From Erythrocercus mccallii (taxonomy: Eukaryota > Chordata > Aves > Passeriformes > Dicruridae): a stretch of DNA of 64,000 nucleotides. The stretch is from the NCBI GenBank assembly GCA_013397435.1, contig VZRG01002311.1, positions 1 to 64,000 on the forward strand, written 5' to 3'. The translations under genes and the position numbers were made by a program. Each line of letters starts with the position of its first letter. Within the stretch, counting starts at the first letter, position 1. The notes under the pieces are model-generated. The model made no database searches. It was not told the DNA's origin and saw only the letters and a program-made list of their open reading frames with translations. Of this stretch, positions 12,212 to 24,766 are shown in pieces.

Positions 12212-12275
12212 AAACCTGACTGAACATCCAGCACTGAAATAAACCTGACTGAACATCCAGCACTGAAATAAACCT
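12212..12275. repeat. 29-bp unit tandemly duplicated (about 2.2 copies)
   Basis: The unit beginning 'aaacctgactgaacatccag' occurs at 12212-12240 and again, base for base, at 12241-12269, followed by the first six bases of a third copy. Perfect identity suggests a recent slippage or unequal-crossover event; the copy number may vary between individuals. Confidence 0.95.
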
Positions 12276-14556
12276 ATGAACATTCTTCACAGGGGAGACA
12301 CTGTTGAGCTTCACTGAGAACTAAATAATACCAATGAGACTGAGACTGCAACTACTGTTGGAATACTCCCTCCATCATACTGAAATGCGTCTTAGGTACA
12401 CTGTGATATTAATTTTACCTTCTGTAGACAATTATCAAGTAGAAGTTGTTTTGTTTTGTTTTTTCCCCACAAGTGCATAATTACAGGTTTTAGTATACAG
12501 CTTTCAATATCTAGCTCTATTTTTAAATTTTTATCTAATGTATATTTTGTCACTTTACTGTGCACCTATGGTATCAATTACCACCTAAAGAAACATGTTT
12601 TTGTTCATTGACAGAGATCATAGAGTAGATATTCCTAACTGAAATGCTTCCTTTAAATGTCTAGATTTAGATGCAGTATATCAAAGTCAATATTTCTAAG
12701 TAATAACACTCAACAGAGGTAGTAAAACTAAGTCCACCACTAAAGATGCTGAAAAATATTGTTTTCTTTTGGAATTATATTATATAGTTCTCAATTAAGC
12801 AACATTATTTCTACTAGAAATGTTATTTCTGTACATTCTTTCACTTGGGGATTATTTAAAAAAATCCACAAAATCATAAAGGAAAAAAATTAAAACCAGA
12901 ATGAAAATTGATAAGCCAAGATGGTCTAGTAAAAAAATTGTTTGGGGCCATGTTCTGTGTCCTTTATAAGCATGGTGACACTCATTTGACTGCCTAAATT
13001 ACATTAATTATCAAATTGTTCTTTAAAAAGGGAACTTGACATTTAAAGAAACACGATAAACATGGCTTTAATTTTCCTTTCAACATATTGAAGAATAAAT
13101 AAGATTGGTATTGCAAAACAAGCAGGTTAGGACCTCTAAAATCAGCTCCAGTAACCTCTTAAAGGCTATTTAATTTTAAATACCCTAGATCTTAAGAAAA
13201 GCCAGTGAGTCTTAAATAAAATATGCAATTCAGAAAAAACGCCACATTTATTACATCAGTGCAATTTTAGTCATAAAATATTTGTCTGTATCCCAGTAAT
13301 ACTGTATAACAATTCCAACTTTCCTGTTTTTCTGTACAGTACCTTTCATGTTTTCATATTTTTTCTATCTCCTCCTATAACCATTTAATCTGGACCAGTA
13401 ATTCCTTTATTAAATTGTTAACATTGTTATTCTAACAGAAAATTCTTGGCTAGACATAAAAGAATAGGGGGTTTATGCATAATAAGATTTTTAGCATAAC
13501 AGGTTAAACTTCATGTTCTGATTGCCAGGGTATTTATTGCCATGTTTTAGTTGTGGCTAATTACAACAATAAATACATATGATCATCCAAAGAGAGAAGC
13601 TTTAAAATGGCATGAAATATGGGACATTCAGACTGCTGAATTACACAGAATGATGCCAAAATACTGAAAATTTCCTCAGGAGCCAAAGGGGAAATCTATC
13701 AGTCATAATTTTTGCTTATGTTGTATCAATCAATAATGCCTTTAGCTCGAAAGCACGGTTTAAGCTCTCCAGTGAATAAATTGGTGTTCAGAGAAGAGTC
13801 AACTTCTGACTTTTGAACTCAGTAATTTGTAGAAGAAAACAAGGAAGACAAGATAGCAATATCACTCAGAATTTACTTCAACATCCCTTTGAAAATACTT
13901 GATTCATAAAGTTTATTGTTGCACATATTCTACAGAAAACTAGATTCTCCTTTCCCAGGTACCTTGATGACTCCTGTATATTTTCTGCTTTCAACCATCT
14001 CTTCAACCTGCTGTTACTAATGCTTACTTTTCCTGACAACCCAAAGTGACTGAGTGGCACCAGCTTCATGGACCTGTAGGAAATAGGGAAGAGGAGATCT
14101 GGGAACCGAGATATCTTGGTAAAGCTTTGTGGTTATCTGCCATTGTGAAACTTAAAGGCAGATGTTCGAGTGTGATTATAAAATTATGAGATGTGTTTGG
14201 CAGGGTAGGGAGATTATAACTGGAGAAAAGAGAGAAAGAATATTTGACATAAAGGTGCTGAAAGCCATGGGGAAGAATAGCCACGACAGATTGTGCGAAG
14301 AGATGAGAAACAGGAAGGTAGGAACTGGAGACCAAGTAAAAGTGATGAAAATGAGAGAAAGAGAAGGACTTGGTTAGACTTTAGAAGCGCCACCAAAAGG
14401 ATTGACATATCAGAGACTGAGATTGCCTTCAGAGTAAAATATGATTCAGGGAAAGAAACTGAAAAGAAAAATGTATAAAATGAAATGAAATTGACTAGTG
14501 GGAGACAAAGAAAGAGAAAGTCAGGGACAGAAGAAAGGAAGACGATAAATCAAGGG

Positions 14557-14656
14557 AGTCCTTATTAATTAAGGAAATTAAGGAAATTAATTAAAACTAA
14601 TTAAACTTAAAATTAAAAACTAAAATTAAATTTAATTAAAACTAATTAAGGAAACA
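14557..14656. repeat. AT-rich repeat of ATTAA/GGAAATTA words
   Basis: Low-complexity stretch of overlapping 'aaggaaattaaggaaatta' and 'aattaaaactaattaa' words, about 100 bases and almost free of G and C. It follows a purine-rich GAAA/GAGAAAG tract (about 14330-14550). Confidence 0.85.
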
Positions 14657-15890
14657 AGAGAAATCAAGATGGTAAGCTAGATGTGAAAGAAAGATAAAAT
14701 CTGGATAAAGAAAAATCTTATGTTTTTTACCACTAAAAGTAGTCTGTGATTTGTAAGGGGGGTGGTGGAAAAAGGGCGAAGATCAGAAAGTAGAGATGAG
14801 GAACGCATTTAGATTGTCTGGCAGAGGTATTTTGACCATGATGAGTATAAAGTTTGGGACATGAAGTGAGGTAGATTCCTTGAAGTATAATGAAAAGTTC
14901 ACCAGATAGCAGTACAGAAAATATCCCAGGTATCAGAAAGGGGCTGTGTTCCCAGAGTATCAAACTTTATACTTTCATGAATGTTAACAATGTTTCTGAA
15001 ACACATAACATGCATTTTGTTGTGTAAACCATGTATGCTTGGATAACTTATGTTTAAAACATTTATTTAACATAAATCAGATCTATCTTCCACTCTTACA
15101 GAAATTCTTATTAATGATATTTCAAAGTAGTAACAGTAGGCTGGTAGCAAGTCAGACGTCAGCAAAAAGGTTACAGGCAACCAGTGCCTGGAATTCACAT
15201 CTATGTAAAAGTCCCACTAAAACTATAGTATTTTGTGCTGCCAAGGCAGCATGGTATGTATAGGAAAGGCTGATAATCAAAGCAATGTATTATGTCTAAG
15301 CTATAGACAGCATAAAAAGAAGAAAGGCATTTCAAGCAAATTATCTAAAAATTCTGAAGCCAGATTTTTATTTTACAACTCTGAAAAGTGCACTTGTTGA
15401 TACAGGAATAGTGATAAGTCTAATATCATTCCCTTCTTGATCTATATCTTAATAATTTTTAATTTGTTCTTTAACCTGAACTCCCTTCACAGCCCAGGAT
15501 GAAACAGACATAACAACTTCTAGGATCAGAAACTGATATATTAACAGAAGAACCATACATAAAGCAATAAATAAATGTCTTAAGACCTGAAGTGTAAACA
15601 AATGCTTGAAGAGTGCCAAGTGAAAACTACAGATACTGTAAACTGAGAGAAGATTTTGGGCTTAAGCAGAAATCCATACAGTGAACTCACAAAATACTGC
15701 AGCCTTGTATCAAGGACCACTCTGATAAAATGCTGTTTTCCTCCCAGCCAGTTTCTGAGGGGAGTCTGTGCTGGAATCTCATGAGGCGTAGCTGAAATAG
15801 GTGTAATAACACAGGAGTGCTCTCATTTAGGAATGACAGTGTTTTACCACAAAATATGATAAACTTCTATGACTGTTCCAGTGACCAAAG

Positions 15891-16001
15891 TATATATCTA
15901 TATATCTCTATCTCTATCTCTACCTCTATCTCTATATATTATAGAGATATCTCTATATTCTCTATATTCTCTATATATCTATACCTATATCTCTATATTC
16001 T
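15891..16001. repeat. TATCTC/TATA imperfect microsatellite
   Basis: About 110 bases of TATCTC, TATATC and CTATATT units. A local inversion ('atattatagagatatc' near 15935-15955) lets the tract fold back on itself. Likely polymorphic. Confidence 0.93.
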
Positions 16002-17529
16002 TACAGATTTAATTTACTTTTCCAAATGACATATTGTCCACATTATTTCAAGACCTCTTAGATAACAGAATATTTTGTAAGGCAATATACTGAACTTTTT
16101 AGCTCACTTATAATCAAAATATTCAACTCACTTTATATCAGAACTTTTGTAATTTGCCACTGAATACTAACAGCTGCCAGATAAATCACATGTGACTAGT
16201 CAATGGATGTGTGGACAGCAACACATATAAACACTGATCCTGCATTTGCAGGACCACACTCTTCCTTTAACAAAGCATAGTCTCTTAATAGCTGGAACAT
16301 TTAAAAATTTATGCTGAGGGTTTTTGGGGTTTTTTTTCTGTTTGAGACACTCTGTCTCAGGGAAGTTCAATTAAATGGCTCCCAATTAAAAATTAAAATT
16401 CTTTTAAACTCCATGTTCAACCCTTCATGATGATTTTGTAGAACTCACTCTCTACAGGGAATCTACAAAATTTTATCAAAGGATTTAGCTTAGCAAAGGA
16501 CTTGATTTTCCAGCAGTATCTTTGATCAGTAGTCAAAAAACTAATATGAAGAAGATACTTGTAAGTATTCACAGAAATAGTACTATGTTTGAAATTATAA
16601 ATAAATGAAAAGATTCCTTCAGTGCTTTGTTTACCTTACAGGCTAGATTTTATGCTGAGAAATAAAAAGTCACACCTCAATATACTCCTTCTTTATAACT
16701 TTCCCTTTTGGATATTTAATTGTCTTTGTCATATTATTGGGGAATCTTATGTCTTTGTGCTGCTATTCTTTCAGTATCCACTATAGAAGAGGGCTACTGT
16801 CATACTTACTTTGTAGATAAGAAATTAGACACTGCCTAGAGTAAGTAGGTAAGATCACATAAGAAAGCTAAATATATCTTCTGTTATTACTAAACCATTT
16901 CATTAATTAATGGACCATCAATTCCATATGTTACTTTTCACTCTAAAATATATAGGATCAAAATGGAGAACAATGCTCAACCAAGCAACAAAAAGGGATC
17001 AGATTGTCATTCTTTTTCTTTTGCATTTTATTTTAAATCTAGCAAATAAACAATATGAAAAGACAAAATAAATTTGCAAAGGCCTACTCCCTCTTTAGTG
17101 ATATAATTATATCTGCCCCTTCCAACCCCAAATATCTGACTAAATAACCTGCTATTTATATGAAAGCTATTTTTGCACGTTGTTCAACATTTATAAATCA
17201 TCCTGAATATTTTTCATGATTTGCAGTACTGTATAAACCTCTGCTGTAACCTTCCTGCTGTGCAAATCACCACCTAAAAGTTTTAAAATTGGAGAAGACA
17301 CAATTATACAGAGTCTGACAAACTTCTTCATGCAGTTCCCTTGTCACTTCTAACCCTCTACCAGAAAATGTAAAGACAAACCAATCAATATTCTTTTATT
17401 TTAAATTGAAATAGAGAGGCAGTAGGAACACTTGTTTAACATTTCCAAAGCTTAAAAATAACAGAAAAGAAATGGTGAAGAATTCAGCTTCTTGCAATTA
17501 CATATGAGGTTAAAAGAACATAATAAAAG

Positions 17530-18690
17530 TGTATTGGGTTGACCATGGGTGGATGTCAGGTGAACACCAAAGTTGCTGAATTGCTCCCCTTCTCAGCTGC
17601 ACGAGGGAGAGAAAATGTAACAAAAGGCTTGTGGGCTGAGATAGGGACAGGCAGAGATCATTCAGCTGTTACTGTCATAGGCAAAACAGACTTGACTTGG
17701 GGAAATTAATTTATTTTTTTACCGATCAGATCAGAGTAAGATAATGAGAAATCAAACCAAATTGTCAAAAGTCTCTGCCCTGTCTGCCCTCCCCACCTCT
17801 TTTCCCAGGTATGCTGGTTTGTCTAAGATAGAGTTAATTTTCTTCAAAGGGTCTAATATGAGGTTGTGTTGTGCATTTCTGACTAAAACAGTGTTGATAA
17901 TACAGGAATGTCACTGTTGAGCAACACTGAGTCAAGGCCATTTCTGCTTCTCACACCATTCCATCATCAAGGAGGTTGGGGATATACAGGGACTTGGGAG
18001 GGGACACAGATGGACAGCTGACCCCAATGGACCAAAGAGATGGTTCATAAGATAAGGTGACATGCTCAACAATAAAAGCTGTGAGAAGAAGAAGAAAGGA
18101 CCAATGTTGTAAGTTATGTTCAGATCACATAAGACTGGTGGAGCCCTGCTTTCCTGAGACAGCTGAACACCTGTCAATAGGAAGTGGTGAATGAATTCCT
18201 TATTTTGATTTGATTACATGTGCAGCTTTTGTTTTACCTATTAAACTTTACCTGTTTATTTCATCCCACAAGTTTTCTCGTTTTTCTTCTGATTCTCTAC
18301 TCCATCCTGAATCTTGCTGTGGGGGGAGTGAGCAGGCAGCTGGGTGGGCCTCAGAGGCATGCTGGGTTAAAGAGCAATACAGGCTGCAGGGAAACTCAGC
18401 TTTTGTGCCGGGAATGCCTGAAGCAGCTCCTCCCCCTCCATCTTCACCGACCTAGGCTTCTGCAGAGTTGTCACTCTCACATATTCTCACTCCTTCTAGC
18501 TGCTGCTGAGTATGCTTTTATTTTTTTTTAAAGTGTGTTATTGCAGAGGCACTACCACCATCAGTGGCCAGCAGCAGGTTCATCTTGGAACTGGCTGAAC
18601 TTGGTTCTTTTGGACACGGGGGAAGTTTCTGGCAGCTTCTCACAGAAGCCATTTTTGTAGCTCCCCTGCTATAAAAACCTGGCCACTTAA
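17530..18690 (-). mobile_element. Avian ERV LTR (ERVL-like), minus orientation, interrupted
   Basis: Outer element of a nested pair. On the minus strand its 5' part (18690 down to 18372) carries the landmarks of the same family as the LTR at 952-1715: 'gcttctgtgagaagctgcc', 'cttcccccgtgtcc', 'atggtggtagtgcctctgca' and a 'cctaggtcggtgaagatgga' block. Its 3' part (17811 down to about 17530) has an AATAAA-like signal, 'tgtccctatctcagcccaca', 'gtgcagctgagaaggggagc' and a terminal 'ttcacctgacatccaccc' block. A different LTR (17812-18371) sits between the halves, and the middle of the outer LTR, with its repeated 'ggagcag' blocks, is missing. No viral genes are present. Confidence 0.78.
17812..18371 (+). 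mobile_element. Second avian ERV LTR nested inside the first, plus orientation
   Basis: Inner LTR of about 560 bases. It begins 'tgctggtttgtctaagatag' with 'agttaattttcttcaaaggg', continues through 'gtcaaggccatttctgcttc', 'gggaggggacacagatggac', 'agctgaccccaatggaccaa' and 'caataaaagctgtgagaaga', then 'gtggagccctgctttcctga' and 'tgaatgaattccttattttg', and ends near 'ctgggttaaa'. All of these follow in the order of a well-known bird LTR. It is clearly less decayed than its host element, which fits a later insertion. I could not find a convincing target-site duplication, so exact ends are uncertain. Confidence 0.82.
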
Positions 18691-21382
18691 ACCTGAGGCA
18701 TAAGGAAAATAGTGCTATTTGCAGGAAATTACAAATTAACTAAGTAACCACTTGACTTATTTACTTTTGAATGAATAACCAAAAGTTTTAAAAAAGCCTT
18801 TAAAAATTATTGTGGCAATGTCAATTTGAAAAGTAGCAAATGAAGTTCCCATCTGGTTCCCAATTCCATGTGCCTCCAGCAGATATGCCAGGTACTGTAA
18901 TGCATTTTTATTCCTTCTACCAATAATAAAAAGAAAATCATCTACTTCTTCTTAGTTATGCTTTTAACCTAGCTTGCTTGGGTAGGAGTGTGCATGCAGG
19001 GTTGTAAATTATTGAAGGATGCTATATAGATACTCCATAGATTAACAAAGAGATCATTTAATATCTGGGCATTAGTGCAGTTAGGAAATGTATAATTTAG
19101 GCTAAAATCTATGCTAGTGCCTCTATAATATGTCAAAGCCCTTAAAAGAATATCCTTTTGCTGTAATGCCTCAGCTTTTTTCCACTAAGGTTTAGCAGAA
19201 ACTCTTATACCACACGATAGTAAGCATATTATTAATATTAAGCAAAGAGCTTACACAATTAAGGTTGTATGATAAAGAAAATATTAAACATTCCCATAAT
19301 GTTAGCACTTTTTAACAGTGAATAAAATTTGTAACTACAAGTGAAAGCTAGCTGTGACAAAAACACAATTTACAAAATTTTATTCACAGGGATAGATAGA
19401 GAAGAAGGGAAAGGTTGTGGGAGGGCAGTAATTAATTTCAATAGGTTCTTCAACATGAGGAAGCCTGCTGGCTCAGTCACAGCTGCTATAGTATCAATAG
19501 CCTTTTTGGGATCTTGCATTTTCCTACTTTCATGATGTTGCTCTCCCTCATTAGGATTCAAATCCAATTGTTTATACTGTCGCTCACTGTTACTCTTTTT
19601 TCATGCTGATTATTTCCATTGAATCTCATGTAAAATGGACAGAAGTTTAGAGAAAAAATGCAGGCACCGACTGTTGGTGAAGCAGAAAAAGCTAAATTGT
19701 TGTTTGTTCCTAAAACGAAACCATAAGAATCGCATTATCTGTCTCCAGTCCCCCAATCTTATTGTTAGTCATATCTAGTGCCATAATAATTGATTAATTG
19801 AGCCTAACAGTTACAGACCACTTCTACAATACTGCAAAACATGTTTTGTGTGCTAAAGGTACTAAAGGTACTAAATATTTTGCCATTTCTCAAAAATCAG
19901 TCTACTTAATAATTTGATACTTACAAACCAGTCTTCACATGAAGTCTATTCATGTATCTCTGATATTGCTCCCTCACTGGGAATGAAAGCCCACTCCTTT
20001 CGCTGACACACATTTGAGGGCTATGATGTGACAGGTTCTCTTTGTTCCCTTTTGCATACTCTCAATACATCTATTAAGTCCTGCAGTTGCTTTTTTACTA
20101 TGAAAAACTAAACTAATCTCCAGTATGCTTGAAAAAAACTTTCCCCATACCTCAGCTTTAGTTTGTTTGTAGTAATTATCTGAAGATGCAGGTGAAGGTG
20201 ATGTTTTTACTGATTTTTTTCCTGAACTGCTAACAATTTCTGCTTAGTTCTTAAATCCCTCAAACAATCACAATTTTGCTCGAAGCTGAGCCCTGATCTT
20301 ATGTTTCAGTAACAAGATAAACTTTCCAGAAATTAGACAGGCAAAGTATAGCTGGTACAGAAAAGGAGTGAGCTTCTCAAAAACTATCTCCCTAAGAACA
20401 TTTAGCATGACTAAATGGGAGATACTGGTGTTTCATGAAATGTTCTGCTAAAACATTCTTAGTATTCTTTTCTCTACTTGATTTATATTGACAATTACTA
20501 GCCACCAAAATTAACACACATGACCTTTACATTGCTAGTCAAGTCCAAACACAGAAGCAAGCATTAATGATAGCAATTATCACCTTTCTTTCTCACACAT
20601 ACTATTCACATAATGTAAATGATCCCTAAACCAAGCCTTTTTGTAACAATGTGTCTTGTTGATGTATGTGTGGAAAAACCATAAGCAGGCTGCAAACTGA
20701 GTAAGGGTCAATATGTCTACACATAACACATATACCAGTATTGCAATATGTTTTTTCTTGACTTTTATTATTAATAAGGAAAATAATATTGTCACTATTT
20801 ACATAGACTACTTACATATCTTCATGTTACCAGATTCATATGCAGCCTGTTGAAGAAATGAGGGGTTTATTTCCCCCCCTACCAATTTTTCTTTTATTTG
20901 TACATGAAGAAAAACATAGGTATGAGAGTTGTGAACTGCAGTTCTGGGAAATTGTAAACCTAATAATTGTGTACTGGATTGCAGCTGATGTACTGCACAG
21001 CTATTGAGGATCAAAAATTCTCACTTCTGAGAACTTCTGTGTAAATCTAAGGGTTATCCCTACCACTACATTTCAAAGGCCTCTCTCCAGATCTGATAAG
21101 ACAAGAGAAGATGTGCAAAGAGGAGTATTAATTGGAGAAGTATTAATCTGGAGATCTCTGGCACACTGGGAAAAAATGGAGAGACCAAGTTCTGTGCTTA
21201 CCTTAAACTTAAAATAGAATGATTTCATATCCTTAAAATATATGTTATAAAAAATCGTCTTCAGAGAAACAGACATTATATTACAAGTTCTATTTGATGC
21301 TGAACAGTTGTCATGGCTTTAAGTCTAGGTGGACAACAGCATATCCACAAAGTATAATTTATTAGAAAGCATGAATAGTTAC

Positions 21383-21529
21383 CTGAGTAGCGGATCTTGA
21401 ATCCTTTCTTGCTGGTTGCATGATCAGTTGACCAGCGGAGATACAGCTGGTTCATTTTGCTTGTGAAGTTCAATTGCCCAGTATGATTTCCACTCAAAGC
21501 AACCAGTAAAGGACTTTGCCCAGAAGAAC
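21383..21529 (-). CDS. CSMD1: CSMD1 exon: second half of CUB 14
   Basis: Encodes the C-terminal 48 or so residues of the last CUB domain. Seen: SSGQSPLLVALSGNHTGQ, NQLYLRWSTDHATSKKGF and a final IRYS; sequons NHT and NFT. It contains no cysteine, so this CUB has only the N-terminal disulfide. The STD in the RWSTDHATS loop fits the position of the third acidic ligand of calcium-binding CUB domains (inference). The exon starts with GT, completing a glycine codon split with the previous exon (VFDG), and ends with one G completed to GCT by sushi 14. The acceptor ...CTCTGAAG is a weaker splice signal than the others but is the only one that fits the frame. The donor is GTAACT. Confidence 0.92.
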
Positions 21530-22705
21530 CTTCAGAGATGAATAAAGAAACTATTGAAGTTTTAAAGTACTATGAGTTTAAGTAATTCTTTCCATATTGT
21601 AACTCAGCTATGAATGTGAACACAGTAGAATAGAAAATAGCCTGACACTTTCTTGTCAGAGAAATAACTAACAGATCTTGACTTAAAATGCCCGTCTGGT
21701 TTTAGGTTATCACAGGAGAGCACTATAATTGCTGTATATTTCCATTTGTTTGTACCAAGATAAAACATCTGATCATTATCCAGCTGCTGAAGCACCATAA
21801 TGTACAGTGCAGTCAGGTAGGTGTAGTTCCTGCTGTGGTTTGCATTTCAAAGCTGCCTTATAAAGCAATCAGAGATGAGTGCCTTAGCAACACTAATTCC
21901 CTAAAATTTGTCTTGCAAATCTTTATACATTTTCTGCATAAAGTTTGATGAGGTGCCTTTATCTGTTATATCAGTGAAGTTCTACCAACCTAGACGAAGT
22001 ACATTGTTTTGGACCACACAAGGCCCCGCAATATATTTGTCACAAAATGGCAGTGTCATTTGAATCTGAGTTATAGCCATCCCTGGAAGCACTATAGACA
22101 CATCAGCATTTGCCTTCTGCCCCCAAAACTCAGGCTGAGATGTACAACTAATTAGTCTACCAAAGCATATTGCTAATGTGGCCACAGGGACACAAACTAG
22201 TATCTCTGCAAGGCACTGGAATGGGCCATATCTGAATATCAACTTGTTGAGAGCTAGCTCAGGAATCTCCACATGGCATTATAGTTGAGAGGTTATAAAT
22301 ATGCCATTATCTTTTTCACTTAAGGTTGCTGGTAGGTGGTAGAAAAAATTAGTTCTGCAGAGCTGCAGTAGAGATGAATTTGTAAGAATATTATTTCATG
22401 CCATGATTTTTAAATACTTTAAAATGTAGAAATAACATTAGTTCTTCTCTCAGATCTATTATTGATAATCTGGTTAAATTACATTTGAATTTACAGGAAA
22501 GAAAACAAAAATATACATCAGGAAAATTATGCTGTTTCAACAGAATTTATCAGAGGAAAACTAAGTGATGAGACCACTAGAAAAGTTTCAATAATGCTCC
22601 ATGTTTTCTTTGATACAAAGTGGAATGGAGGAAAAGCCAGTCTTAATAGATTTTTTGCAGACTATTTTCTTCACTAACCTGACATTGACCAGCATACATT
22701 TTATG

Positions 22706-22736
<31 letters not shown>

Positions 22737-23682
22737 ATGAAGTAGCATTTTTTAAAAGCATTAAAAAATGTTGTGGATTTTTTGAGAATGTTTCTACCAA
22801 AAAGTGAAAAATATTTAGTAATTTTAGACATTAAAATCTAAATCTTCAGAAGAATACTTAGAACAAGATACCTCAAAAGATATGGCCTTTTAATATCTTT
22901 TCATGCTGTGAAACTCCTATAGTGAATTTTCATAATTTCTGTCATATTTATCATATATTCTTGGTTAATGAAGGAAGATATCATAATGGTCTCTAAATAA
23001 TAAAAATGTATTTAAGAACAATCAGAGACTAGTTATCCTAGTCAATCAATGAGAACATTATAAGTCATAATAATTTCAGAATGAAGTAGAAAATAAAGAT
23101 TAAGTAGGGTCCTTTGTGAGCTGACAACACTAGAAAATGAGTTTTGATCATTTCTCTGCTCTTTGTCCCAAAACAGATGGTTGAACACTTCTACAGTGAT
23201 ATACTCAAACAGTCAACAGCACTGGTCTGCTATGCTAGGGAGAAAGCAGACAGGGTATTTGAACTCAAATTTCAGTATTTAGATTCAAATAATTTTATTC
23301 ATACGGAAAAATGTAATTATAACCCCAAAATAGTTCTTCACCAGAAATGAACCATTACGGACCAGCATGTTAACTTCTCCTTTCAAGACACCTCCATACA
23401 TTTCGCAGGAAACAGAAAACTGTGTGACTTTCCAAGGGAAGCTGCAACTGTTACTGCTCCTCCTGTAACAATATCTAAGAAAATTTAAAGTCTTATCTGT
23501 CCTGAATACATCTATAAAAACTTCCATTGGCTAATAGATTTAGATTTAAGGCAAAAGTAATAGGAATCCTGAATTATTGTTTCAGATATATCACTGCATT
23601 ATGAACCCAACAATTGAAATCAAGGTCCACTCGACCCAGTATTTTTTCTTGTATAATTAGATAGAATTTAAATCTCTCTTAC
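21530..23682 (-). other. Intron splitting CUB 14
   Basis: About 2.15 kb. It contains a poly-A run (22706-22732) and otherwise no recognised element. The part from about 21830 to 22300 is less AT-rich than its surroundings and could hold an old repeat or a conserved non-coding block, but I could not assign it. The open frames are not gene-like. Confidence 0.75.
22706..22732. repeat. Poly-A tract, 27 bases
   Basis: Uninterrupted run of A after 'attttatg'. No LINE or processed gene copy is visible upstream of it, so it reads as a simple homopolymer and is length-unstable by nature. Confidence 0.95.
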
Positions 23683-23871
23683 CATCAAATACCTCCAGCT
23701 CATCAAATTGCTTTTCACTTTGAAACATTTCTATAAAAATGGAGATGTTATATCCTGGCTCAACCTTAATAGTCCAAGAACATGTCTGAGAATTGGGGTA
23801 GGTGCCTGGATAACCTGGACTGAGGATCACTCCTGATGATTCTGTACGAATTTCATTTGCTGGACATTGTG
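23683..23871 (-). CDS. CSMD1: CSMD1 exon: first half of CUB 14
   Basis: Encodes the N-terminal 63 or so residues of the last CUB domain: QCPANEIRTESSGVILSPGY, then PNSQTCSW with the second cysteine, then IFIEMFQSEKQFDELEVFDG. The pair C-x(n)-C of the first CUB disulfide is intact. The Glu in FQSE and the Asp in QFDELEV sit where calcium-binding CUBs keep their first two acidic ligands (inference from family knowledge). Sequon NIS. The exon opens with CA after TTTTTAG, which completes GCA (Ala) with the G from sushi 13, and ends with a single G before GTAAGA. Every other domain-border alanine in the window is GCT; this one is GCA. Confidence 0.94.
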
Positions 23872-24766
23872 CTAAAAAGGACACAAAAAGAACACTATGA
23901 ACAGCAATGAAACAAAGTGCTTCTTCTCCATGAAATGCAGGTTTCAGGGTCAGTTTCCAAATGAAAACATGTTAAAACCATATGACAGATGGAAGGGGAA
24001 AAAAATTCCCTATAATATGCGTGGAAACAGGACCACTTTTAAAAAAGTTTGCATTTAGGAAACATTATATTAATTTATTAATTATAGTAAAGCTATGTCT
24101 ATCCAGGAAGAGATATGTTAAAGCCCAAAGAGATTTCAGTCAAACAATTCACATATGTTGATGTGATCATTCACACAGGTGAGGTGAAAATGCCATAAAA
24201 ACTTTCTATTTGGAAATTGTATTCTATTTGAGATCTTAAAAAAATGATGCAGCTTTAAGAATGAAGTCTGTTACATGAGAATGTATTGAAACATCTAGAC
24301 ATACCAGATAATTTGAAATTACACAAGTTTTATGTAAAGGGTTCATTTTGGATACAGAATGCTCCAAGTCATCCAAGGAAGGCCTTAGCAACTACTTCCC
24401 CTGTTATATAAAGTCTGAACTTTAAATTTCACCTGGTATTCATAGGCGTTCATGATCTCTGCATACTGAAAGGGATATAGTATATTCAAATACTGTAAAT
24501 TTTATATCCTAAACACTGGTTTGATTAGGAACTTTTATTAGTCACTATTTTTCTTTAACATTTTGCCTCTCATGCAGGACTCATTTTTTCAAATGTGTTT
24601 CTGGTTGAAGACTGATATGTTTTGTCCACAATTTCATAATATATGTTCATTTTAACAATTTTTTTTTGTGTAAGATTCACAAATATATCTTGACAGAAAT
24701 GCATTCCTGGAAATCATCTGTTACAGTACCTAAGCATTTAAATAAAGGTTGTAAGAAAGGTGAAAA

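Larger units (their letters stand above)
11088..21382 (-). other. Intron between CUB 14 and sushi 14 exons
   Basis: A 10.3-kb intron. Recognised contents are a 29-bp tandem duplication (12212-12275), an AT-rich repeat (14557-14656), a TCTATA-type microsatellite (15891-16001) and a nested pair of LTRs (17530-18690). The regions 11088-12211, 12276-14556, 14657-15890, 16002-17529 and 18691-21382 are AT-rich non-coding DNA in which I see no gene or clear element. Open frames there are short and lack homology that I recognise. Confidence 0.8.

Noticed and set aside
18210..18531. Plus-strand open frames of 81 and 103 residues
   Set aside because: They fall across the border of the nested LTRs (17812-18371 and the outer LTR) and have no retroviral or cellular protein motif.
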